Below, piece by piece: positions 54,101 to 64,000 of a stretch of 64,000 bases of DNA (within the stretch, counting starts at the first letter, position 1; every line of letters starts with the position of its first letter). The notes beneath the pieces are model-generated. The model made no database searches and had not been told where the DNA came from. It saw only the letters and a list, made by a program, of their open reading frames with translations. Origin of the DNA: Myrmaecium sp. VS I D KN 1. Lineage: Eukaryota; Ascomycota; Dothideomycetes; Valsariales; Valsariaceae. The position numbers and the translations under genes are program-made. Location: NCBI GenBank assembly GCA_019775845.1, contig JADQAV010000018.1, positions 69,044 through 133,043 on the forward strand, given 5' to 3'.

Positions 54101-57100
54101 GGGACGGCAGGATAGACACACTCGCTCCCGTTGATCGCCACTGAGGCAATGGATGAGCGGTCGGAATTGCCCGACAGGTAACGTCAAGTTAGGGACCCTG
54201 GGAGACACATAACGGACGTGGACAGCCACACAATAGGCCACCAGTCAGAGCCGCTCATAATGCAGAGCTATCCAGGGTAGGTGTATAACTAACAGCGGAT
54301 AATACCTACTAGTTATCTTTACGAGGCAATCACCGAGCGAGAAGGCGGTTGCCGGATCTTCGGGCGACGAATGATGCATTTATTATCCTCGGCTGAGGTG
54401 ATTGTGAGGCAAATGCCTGCTGGCGGCCTTGTAGTGATGGTCCGGGTCGGTGGCGGTGGCGAACGCAACCGATGTACGGAGTATCCTGGTCGTTGAACGT
54501 TTCGGTCCTATACTGCCAAGAAGGCTGGATATAGAACCTCCGTTTGTCACCCTGTCTTTCTTTGTAATCAGTTAACGTGTTGTTGATAGAGGTGATGTTG
54601 GAGCCATGTACGTCAGCTGGAGAATGGCCTCGGCTGACAGTCGAGTAATCGCTTCGAACTGCCTGCATCTTTCCAGCTCCAGCTTCTAGGCCAAACGAAC
54701 CTCACCCTGAGCTGGGATTGGATCAGGAAGTCTATCTGTTCCTGCTCCCCTGCATAAATCAGGCGGGAAGGACATCAGCGAGCATGACGCGGCGCGAGTG
54801 GTGCCATTCTTTGATACAAGCGCGATTTCGTAAAAAGGTACCATAACTTGTCGTCTTGCGGACAAAGCCACGATTCTCCCTTGAACAGAATTGGCACAAG
54901 ATGTAGTCCAGCCCAGGAGTTGCGTCATTGTCCAATGCCCAAGTTATCAAGCAACAATCATCTTCGCAAGGCCATGAGGTGGCCGGTAGAACTAAACATA
55001 CCGAAGGATGTGGCCCATCACAAAACGGGTCAGACGCTAGCGTAAGGGTCGTGCGAGGGCGTGTGCCTAGTGAAGTGGATCACCAACCGGACCATATGAT
55101 GTGGCTCGTAACCGCTGGATGCCGCAGCTGGGGCAGGCTATCCCGAGGGTGTGTGTGTACACAGGTCGTGTCGATTAGAATCACTATAACGTTATCCGAC
55201 CGCTTGTAGAAGACGGAGAGAGAGGCAAAAAGAAAACATGAGGTCGCTCCCATTGCTCGGCTCTGTGTCACGGCAGTGCTTCCGGTCATGCGTAACTAAC
55301 GTCGTGTACAGACCTAAGAAGGAGGCCATGGCGAAGGCGCTGGATGCCTGGGAAGAACGAGGCTGGCAAGAGATTGGCGTCCCTAAACCCTTTGTGCCGT
55401 CAGTGGGCATTAGTCGGCCCTTTAGTCCGCGGTTCAGGCGAGGGATGGCGCACTTGATGGGAAACGTCAACGCACCACAGGGAGCGTCTTCCCACCGTTC
55501 GAACAGACGTTCCCTCCTGCTCACCCATGACTGTGGATAGTACGGTCGATGTGCCGGACGAGCCTCGCGGCCGAGGAGCGCAGCGTGCGGATGGCGAGAC
55601 CACCATCTCAACGGCCCCAGGATGCGTGATGCCTGCTATACGACAAGGTGAGAGAGGCGGGTGTGCATGTTGCATTTGCCATTTCCTTGCCGCAGACTGG
55701 CCACCAGTGCAGTTGTGCAGTTGCCGGTGGTCGACCGGGTTTGCTGGCAAAGTGGGCTGTAAGCGCACGAATCACGAGAGGGATGGGCGACACACAGGCT
55801 GCACTCTGCAGAAAATCCCACCTATGCAGCCCGTGCAGCCCGCAGCCCATGCACTCACCCATGCATTCGCTCACTCACTCAACCACCCAGCCCTCCCTCC
55901 TGCCCCTCCGGTCGTTGGCTAGTGCGCATGACCTTCCCCCAGATTTTACGCCAGAAAGGAATAGCGGCCTCGGGAGCTCAGGCCTGGAGGCTGGAGCCCT
56001 TTTGCGTCGTCACGATGCGTGCCGCCGCCTTCTCGGAGCCTTGCCTGTTCTCGCCGCCTACGCCGACACCAACCTGAAGTCTACGCGGATACCGTTGAGA
56101 TCTTGACTTTACCGTTCCGCTACCCCAGGTTCTGTCTGACGACTTCAGCCCGGTACGATCGTCAAGGGAGCAAGGGAGAGCATTGTTTCCCGTCCGGATG
56201 TTTGCGCTGCACTCACATATCCGACGCGATGTGGCTGGCTTGAAGGCAGGCTGGAGTACCTACGGAGGATAGCGACGGTGGGTCTGCAGATGGGCCAAGA
56301 CATGCAACAGGACAAGACTGACAACCGCACCTCCATCCTCCAGACATTGGCGACCAGGGGTCATGAAACTCGATCTCGGAAGCCAAAGCAGTGCCCGAGC
56401 CGTCCCAGCATCCGCGCCGGCCCTCAATTGCTTTTACGCGGGCTTCCCCAGAGTCCAGACGGGCGGGCATCGAGATAAGAGCTGATTGCTTCGAAGACGG
56501 CTCACGGCAGAGACGCAGTTGGATCGCACAGTGGCCATTGTCCACACACGCACACCGCTTCAATGTTTGTCTGTATTTACCGTGCACCGTGCCTGTCTGG
56601 CTGGGGCCCCACGACATAGCGCTTTTCGAGAGTCGGTTTTGCAAGGAAAACACTCGCGCTCGTGCTTCGTATTTGTGCAAGCATTGGATGCGGTAGTTCA
56701 CAGAGAAAGGCAAACCGCATATGCCCTGAAGTACTGCGTGCCAATGGGACGGTTTCTCCCGCGGTATTTCACCGAAACGAAGCGGGTTTGGTTTCGGCGT
56801 TTGCCATCCGCGCGCGCCCCCATACCCACCAATGCTGAAGAGACGATCAACCAGCAAGGCGAACTGGGCGAGGATAATGTTGCAGCAAGGACCCTTGCAG
56901 TATGCGCGCGATCAGGACATCCTCGAAGATCGCGAGCATGGGGAGCTGCTGAGATCCGTGATGTGTCTGGGGTAGTTGAGAGAAGACCGTGTTGCATGCT
57001 GCTGTGTCGCTGGTGCTCACGGAGGTTGGGCAATTGTTCGGGAAGTCCTGCTCGCACTCGTGGCTGCAGCATGGTCGAAGGGGTGCGATGATGGAAAGAG

Positions 57101-59336
57101 TCTGCTCGGCTGCCCGTAACGAGACGGTCGACATGGGGACTGGACTTGGGAGAGAAACGGCTCTTCACAAACTTTGACTAGCACGAGCTCGAAGCGATGT
57201 GCTCGGGTCGAAGCTGCACGCCGCACGCAGACCCCGGTAGTTGTTTAGCAGCAGAGCGCGCAACAGGACGCGTTGACTAGAAAGAAACGGATAGCGTTGG
57301 TCTTGGGAGGTCGTCAAGCAGCGGTTCGATCAATCCCAGCTTCCACGATCCTGCGTCGCCGGCCTGCTGCCCTTGTCGCCCTGCGATGCCGTCAAAGGCT
57401 CCCGTCCCGTCGAAGGGGTGCGAATGGGAACGGGTTTGGGTTTGGTTTGGTTTGGTTTGGCGTGGGCGTTGCCTGTGGCCGAACGGCAAAGGGACGAGAC
57501 CTGTCGCCGCTGCCACTGGAGCCGACCGCCGCCCTTGCCCTGGCCCTGGCCCTCGCCCTCGCCCTGACCCTTGCCTACGGCCACGCCCTCGCCAGCACGA
57601 GTTTGCCTGCCCATGGCTTCGTCATCGAGCGTGGTGGGAACGTCGTCCGTCGTCCGTATGCAGGCAAGGCCGGACTTCGCTCAACGGTTCGAGGTTTACT
57701 GCGCTGTTTCTGCCCTTGAGGAACGCTCGGCGCTGCGGATCGCTGCCACGGCTGAGCCTTTTCTCATCCCGCATGTATGTAGTCATGTAACGGGTGCTGC
57801 AAAGGTACTGTTGAGGCCCTCAAACAGCAATAACGATGTCCCAAGAAGGCTCCACTCCGCCCATCCTGGCCAAGTGTGTTGTGTGGTGTGGTGTGCATGA
57901 AGTGAGTGTGGACGGAGTAATGCCCACCCTCATTGATCATTGTGGCGGACCAACACGGCTTATAGCAGGCCGTAGCTAGCAGGAAGTGGCAGTAGCGACA
58001 GCAGCAACTCGTACCTTAGTACTGCTAGAGGCACCTCCTGCTGACTGCACCTGTACCTAGGCAGTACCTACCTACATCGGATTAGACAGGAAGCCTAACG
58101 AGCTTGCAAAGCGGTATTGGTTGACACGTCGGTACTGCAGCGCTTGCCCTGCTGTAAAGTAATATATAGTAACGAGACCTGACGGCGAGGTCTGGTGAGG
58201 TCCACTGATTCGGCCAACGCGGCATGCGCATCAGCACTTTTCTCTGCTGCTTTTGCCGACGGATGGCTGGCTACAATCCCTGCTGCTCACCAATGAACAG
58301 CTATTGTGGGCATCTATTCCTCTCTAATCAAACATGCATGAGATCGGCACTAACCGCCGGGTTGCGCGAAGGGAGTGTATAATACTCAGGAGCGTACCTA
58401 AAATCACAACGAGATATCCGGGCTGATGTACATACATACATACACAGTACATGTCCAGACGGATGGGGATGCACCAAACCACCAGAGGGGCAGGCCGAAA
58501 GACAGCAAGACAGGGTCCGCCGAGGGTTACAGTAGGGACGGTACTATTGCGATTAGGTTAGGGTTCCGGTTTCCACTGCACACCTGGCGATAAATATTCG
58601 TTCGAGTCGCGGGCATCGAACGCTCGGCGTCAGGACAGAGGAGCCGGCCAGCCTTGCTAGGAAAGGTTTAACCTCGCCCGCCAAGGTCCCCCCTTAGCTC
58701 CTGTTCCGCGCACCTGACTTGGGCCGAGCCAGCCCGTTCTACCCGTCCACGGTGCTAGCAGGCACTGGCAGGCTAGCTAAGAGCCCGCCGGCACCCTGCC
58801 AATGCCAACAGCCAGCTGCTAATCGTGCCCTTTCGCCCTTTTTGCCCTGCGCCATCTGGCGTGCTGCCCTGCCCTGCCCTGCCCTGTCCGGTCCTGCTCA
58901 GTCCTGTCCTGTCCTGCCCTGCCCGGCGCTGCCCACCTCTACCTGACCCCTTCGACTACTACTCGGCAAGTCACCTCAGACAACCGCCCGCCCGCCGCCG
59001 CCGCCAACAGACCGGAAGAGCCTCAGACCCAGCGAGACATCGGGAGATGGAGACGGACAGACAGACAGACAGAGCGCCCGTCACGTCCATCTCTCTCGCC
59101 AGCATCACCGCTTGACCATCCTCTGCCTCCCAGCTGTCGTCCCGCCCATTCCTCCGACCATTGCTATCCAGGTCCCGCCCGCAATCCGAATCCGTCCCCT
59201 CCCACTCAGGTCCCTGAGCTCCTAGGTGTTATCGTTTATCGCCGGTGTTCGGACCGTCACGGTGCCAGCCTCCACTGCACTCAGGCACCACCAACACACC
59301 GCGCTGGAAATTGCGACGTCGGATACTCGAAGTCTG
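51135..59336. other. 8.2 kb gene-poor region upstream of the AmdX-like regulator
   Basis: No frame on either strand has recognisable family motifs, and stops are frequent in all frames. Items seen: a CCCTGG/CCCTCG short repeat (57535-57575), a GGTACCTAGG-like patch near 58050-58075, TACA repeats near 58430-58455, a telomere-like TTAGGTTAGGGTT (58553-58565), a CTGCC minisatellite (58861-58933) and a GACA run (59053-59071). The last kilobase is probably the promoter and leader of the regulator gene. A frame at 55238-55540 looks weakly coding but was not accepted. Confidence 0.55.
58861..58933. repeat. CTGCC/CCTGT minisatellite
   Basis: Degenerate 5-bp units (CTGCC, CTGTC, CGGTC) run for about 70 bp, in the presumed promoter of the downstream regulator. 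Confidence 0.85.
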
Positions 59337-59390
59337 GTATGCAAAGTAGCTTGGCCCGCGCATGCTCAAGCATTTACTGACTCCTTGCAG
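59337..59390 (+). promoter_or_regulatory. Probable intron in the 5' leader of the AmdX-like gene
   Basis: GTATGC at 59337, a TTACTGAC branch site at 59374-59381 and CTTGCAG ending at 59390 make a well-formed 54-nt fungal intron. It lies about 230 bp upstream of the start codon, so it would be a 5' leader intron. Supported by signals only. Confidence 0.5.
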
Positions 59391-59618
59391 TCCTCCACGC
59401 TCTTACAACCTCGCCTCTCTGAGCTTCCCTGCACCGAGGCTACCTCATCCCACCCTCACCGCGCCCCTCACCGACTTCCGCGAGCTGCTGCATTGCTCGA
59501 GCGACCGTGGTCTTTGATGCATTCGTGAGCTCTTCGGCTCTTCCAATCTCGTCACGCACGCCAAACGCGGCCACGTCCGTCCCAATATCGATCCATTTGG
59601 CGTCGAAGAGAGTGCATC

Positions 59619-62600
59619 ATGTTGGCCGACATAGCCTCTTCACCTGACACCATTATGGTGGCTCCTGCTCCTCCAGGCGACAGCACTGCTGGCAGCGTCG
59701 CTCATGACACAAGCAGTCCCGAATGTACGCTTCCCCGTTCTTGCGTGCGGCTGCCATGTTCCTCAGCTAACGACATGTTTTCGTTGCAGCACCGACAGAG
59801 GTCAAGCCGACTCCCATAGCAAACGCGGCGAACTTCCCCCCACCCAAGACGGACAAGCCTCGTCCTCACGTGTGCGGAACCTGCGGCCGATCGTTTGCTC
59901 GACTGGAACATTTGAAGCGACACGAACGCTCTCATACAAAGGAGAAGCCCTTCGAATGCCCGCAGTGCACACGATGCTTTGCTCGTCGAGACTTGCTCTT
60001 GCGGCACCAACAGAAGCTGCACCAGACAGGCACAACTTCCAGCCGCCCAAGGAACTCTAGGAGAGAAAGCACAACCGGCGTTCCTGTTGCTAGTGGCAGA
60101 GTACGCAAGAACTCTGTGGCCAGCACCATGCAGGGCAGTTCAAACGCAGGAGCCAGCTCAGCAAGGCCGCGAGCCAATACTATAAGCCATATCGACGGTT
60201 CAATGCTCAGCGAGCTTGTGGCGTCTGCAAATGCGTCGGCCGCAGGCGGTAGCATGCATACCAGCCACGGACATCACAACAGCATCTCCGGCTTTAGTCC
60301 CGGCACTTTTGACTATCGTGGCTTGTCTCAGTCCCTCGGACATCATGGTTTGTCTCAAGGGCTACCAAAGATAGACACTCACATGGGTCTGGGACTCGGT
60401 GGTGGAGGGCTCCGCACTGCGCCTATCCAAAGTTTTGGAGATCCCTTCGACATCGATAAACTATTCGGGTCTGGTTCGACAATCAACCCTGCGCAACTTC
60501 ACTTCCCCGGGAACGCAGGCACACCACATTCCCCATTTTCTGGCATGCCTTTTACTGCTGGATCGTTCGAAGAAGAAGAAAAATTCAACTGGAATGCAGG
60601 ACTCGACGGGCCAATGCTCTTCAACGGGAACGAAAATCCAGTCGACGGCTCTTCCCCATCCGCCATCAGCACGGCAAGCCAAAGCGGTTTCAGCGAGGTT
60701 ATGCTTGATGGGTCCAACAATCATGTGCCTGCATCAACTGAAATGTGGCACCACCCCTTGACCATCAATTCGATGGTTGGGCAGAATTCGTCGTTTGGCC
60801 TCGAGGCCATGGGACCGGTTTTCCCGGAACTTATGAATTCCATAGCTTCCTTGTCCCCCAAGGAATTGCCTGACGTGAGCTCATCCAACGATTTCTATCT
60901 CTCATCGCCACCACCTCTAACAGCCATGAGTCCGACCGCCGGGATTCCTGGAATGCCCAGTCAATATTTCCACCCTCAGATGAATATTATTTCGGACAAC
61001 ACTAGTGTCTCATCCTCCTCGATCAACGGCAGCGTACGGCAAAGCTCCGTCACCTCAGTATCCACGGACTCGATCACCGACACGACCCGGCAAACCCTTC
61101 TTCTGAGCCTCTCCCAGGCGACCGCAGGAGGCGCGCAGCGAAAATACTCCCAACCGTCCATCAGCTCTCCGTTATCCCCCGCGACGGTTTTAAAACACCC
61201 AAGCATCAGCGCATCAATCCCTAGCACTGCCGACCTCCAGCGTTACGTGAACGCCTATGTTCTGTATTTCCATCCTCACTTGCCCTTCTTACATATACCA
61301 ACGCTTAACTTCGACGCACCCGCCTTTACTAATCTCTCACAAAATTCGGCACACTCCACCTTTTCTCAGGATGGCACGGCCGGCGGTGGTAGTAGTGGTG
61401 GAGTTGGTGGCGGTGGTGGATGCTTGATTCTTGCCATGGCAGCCATCGGAGCGTTGTACGAGTTCGAGCACCAGGCTGGCAGAGAGTTGTTCGAAGCCGC
61501 GAAAAAGCTCATCATGTTCTACCTTGATGGGCACCGTAAAGCAGGACTGACTGCTGCGCTCAGCGGCCCGGCAGCACACGAAGCCGCCATGAACCAGGCG
61601 CCGCTGTGGCTGGTGCAGGCAATGCTGCTCAACCTGATCTACGGGCACACCTGTGGAGATAAACAAGCCGCTGAAGTTGCTAGTACGCACTGCGCTGCAC
61701 TCGTTAGTCTAGCCAAGGCAGCAGGCCTGGATAAATCAATGTCCGACCATCCACACCAGAGGCAATCCCCAATCGAGAACATGGATCAAGATGTGGTGAT
61801 GGGCGATGATGGAGCACACGAAGGGAAGGGCGATGCCGGAAATGCAACACTGCATTCTCAATGGATCAGATGGAAAACGCAGGAGGAGCGTAAGCGCACA
61901 TTTTACGCCATCTATATACTGTCCAGCCTATTGGTCACGGCCTACGGGCATCCGCCTAGGATACTAAACTCGGAAATTCGATTGGATCTTCCCTGCGAGG
62001 AAGACGTCTGGATGGCTGACAGTGCACAGACTTGGGCGACCGTTCGTGGAGCTTCTGGCGGTGGACAGAACAACCTAGCTTTCAGCTCGGCTTTGACATA
62101 TTTATTGGAAGCAAGCTTGCGGCGGCAAGCGGATGAGCAACCCTCTTATCCTACTCGGTTCGGCTCCAGCGCATCTCTGGACGAATCTTCAGAGGCACCA
62201 TTGCGGCCCAGTACGTTTGGATGCTACGTCCTCATACATGCTCTACATGTCTACATCTGGGACACACGTCAGCGGCATACGTCGCGGCATTGGAAGGCCG
62301 AGGAAACGGATGCTATGCATGCTCAGATTGAGCCTGCGCTGAGAGCTTGGCAAGCAGCCTGGGGGGCCCACCCACATCACAGCCTGGAAAGACATAATCC
62401 GTATGGACCGCTCGCCGCCGATAGCATTCCTCTATTGGATCTAGCATACGTTCGTCTATTTGTTAATCTCGGTCGCTCGAAGGAGGCATTTTGGCAACGC
62501 GACTTCGATGCAATGGCCGAAGAGCTTGCGAAAGGTAATGAATTCGTACAAAGTTGTAGCGAATCGCCCGAGGGTTCGGGCACGGGCTACCCCTCCGGGC

Positions 62601-63317
62601 CTGCAACTTCCAGCCAATCCCCGGGAGATATGATGTCGCCTCAGGGCCTGGAAGCTCTCAATGAGACGAGCCCTGAGAATCTGTCGAACGCCCCTACAAC
62701 AATCGGGTTGCAGTCCAATCAGTCATCGAAGCGAGAAAAGCACCTCCGTAAAGCAGCTTTCTATGCGGCGGATTCACTTTCCATGGCCGACCGGCTAGGA
62801 GTCACCTTCACGGACTTCACCGCCCGCGAACTCCCCATTCAGTCTGCCATGTGCACATTCGACTGCGCGCAGGTCCTTGCCGAATGGGTCGCGACCGTTC
62901 AGGAACGTGTCGGGCGCTTCTTGGGTATCCTCGGCAGAGATGACGTTGACTTCACGCAAGTGCCTGCTATCATGCTTCTGGAAGAGGAGGATATCAAGCT
63001 CCTACACAAGATCTCGGATATACTCACCCATGCGGACATGAAGATGACTTATGAGATGGGTAACATGAGCTCGCCAACCTTGTTGCCCCTGTTCAACACT
63101 CTATCCAACCTATCCAATTACGGCTTCGGCAGCAAGCTGCTCTTGATCACAGCGTACATGCTTGAAAAATCCGCTGTATGGCCTAGTAAGTAGTACACCC
63201 GCAGAACGGACATTTCAGTCTCACTAACATCACGCAGTAACACATGTCATGGCTCGCGCTCTGGAGGCTCATGCTTCTCACATGACTCAACGTGCGGAGG
63301 CTTCGCTGTCGTCCTAA
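59619..63317 (+). CDS. amdX: C2H2 zinc-finger regulator, AmdX/ADR1-like, three exons
   Basis: Exons 59619-59724, 59790-63185 and 63238-63317 give about 1193 residues. Both introns (65 and 52 nt) carry CTAAC branch sites and splice in phase; the last exon adds [12 protein letters not shown] and on to AEASLSS. Two C2H2 fingers near residues 62-113: [19 protein letters not shown] and [19 protein letters not shown], the ADR1-type pair (R-E-R and R-D-L recognition region), binding GG-rich DNA. A basic stretch follows ([16 protein letters not shown]). Residues ~120-500 are Ser/Gly/Asn-rich and probably activating. From ~515 to ~1000 is a fungal-specific transcription-factor domain ([60 protein letters not shown]). 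In A. nidulans AmdX acts on amdS; orthology is judged from memory of the finger region and N-terminus. Start at 59619 gives the family-like MLADIASSP. Confidence 0.88.
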
Positions 63318-64000
63318 GGCATCTCCCGATCCCACGCTTGTGAAGCGTGTCCATTTAACATTGGCACTGCTTCCTCTCTCCTAGTTCGCCCCCACCGCTT
63401 ACGACTCTATGATACCTATCTCTTGCTTCACGAACCGAGACGATTCCACGACCTTCGAGACGCTACGGATCACGCTGCACCGTCTAACCTGTCACTTTGG
63501 ACGATTGTACGCACCACCATGCTTGGACCTTGGCACACCACCAATTATGTCACTCGCTTCGGCAACGGCTTCGGCCAGCAACCATTAGAAAGACTTGCGC
63601 TGCTTATATCTGTACTGAGATACCATTTTTCTCGACGACGACAAGCATGTTCGGTTCGTTACCAGAGGCTCCGAGCGGTTCTCCTCGCGCCATGGGACAC
63701 CGACATTGCTTCCAATCTTTTTCTTCATCTTTTCGAATCCTTACCCTGTGCTTGGTATTTCCTGGACTTTTTTCTCTGGCGCCATGTGTTGGAGTTTGGG
63801 TACGGAGCTCGGCTGGCTGTTGTTCCAACGTTCCATTTGCTTTTTTTTCCCTTGTCGTCAACAACAATCATCTACGTCACTTATCTACATGCAGCGCGGA
63901 GCGACTTGCCTTTTTTTTCCCTTCCTTCTTTCTTTCTTTTATTCCTCTTCTTTTCTCTTCCCTGAGGAAAAAAACTATTGCTGTTGAACGGTACAAAAAG
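63318..64000. other. 3' region of the AmdX-like gene to window end
   Basis: No stop-free frame with family motifs; the tail from 63690 is T-rich (several TTTTTT runs) and A-rich at the end, as expected of a 3' untranslated region. Confidence 0.55.

Noticed and set aside
55238-55540. Possible small plus-strand gene
   Set aside because: A stretch near KKEAMAKALDAWEERGWQ looks helical, but there is no family motif, no clear start or splice context, and the flanks are non-coding.
51135-59618. Transposon or retroelement remnants
   Set aside because: I looked for reverse transcriptase, integrase and transposase motifs and for long direct or inverted repeats and saw none by eye. Only a repeat-library search could exclude heavily decayed copies.

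Overview
The window is nuclear DNA from a filamentous ascomycete (Pezizomycotina). The evidence is short GT-AG introns (about 50-130 nt) with CTAAC/CTGAC branch sites, intron-poor genes on both strands, compact spacing, low-complexity N-termini, and families such as the Pro-rich transglutaminase-like protein, DUF1749, Zn2Cys6 regulators and an AmdX-like C2H2 factor. I cannot place it below subphylum with confidence. I saw no tRNA, rRNA, CRISPR array or recognisable transposon.

Layout: NAD kinase (+, 1802-3918); GTP cyclohydrolase II, RIB1 (+, 4698-6031); a small rhomboid-like membrane protein (-, 7344-7994); a gene-poor 4.8 kb; an MFS hexose transporter with five introns (+, 12820-14726); DNA polymerase delta catalytic subunit POL3 (-, 15808-19323) with paired MluI cell-cycle boxes in its promoter; a candidate serine palmitoyltransferase small subunit (-, 20824-21246); a DUF1749 alpha/beta hydrolase (-, 23365-24312); an assembly junction (25101-25151); a transglutaminase-like protein (-, 25172-27139); a regulator with its Zn2Cys6 cluster near the C-terminus (-, 28835-30831); a gene-poor 4 kb; cyclin B (+, 34869-36922); LSM3 (-, 39200-39708) divergent from a mitochondrial PPR-like protein (+, 39983-42517); a YAP/Alf4/glomulin (Ybp2-like) protein (+, 43447-45747); a Pro/His/Gln-rich protein of unknown function (-, 47215-49200); a HAD-like hydrolase (+, 50038-51134); an 8.5 kb gene-poor stretch; and an AmdX/ADR1-like C2H2 regulator (+, 59619-63317).

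The genes do not form a pathway cluster. Most are housekeeping: NADP supply, riboflavin synthesis, replication, the mitotic cyclin, U6 snRNA processing and mitochondrial gene expression. Three regulators lie among them, and the largest gene-free intervals sit upstream of cyclin B and of the C2H2 factor. I found no convincing new multi-gene system. The best leads are the POL3 promoter boxes, the unusual Zn2Cys6 protein, the candidate SPT small subunit, the regulator-linked gene deserts, and a probable sequencing artefact at the only gap.
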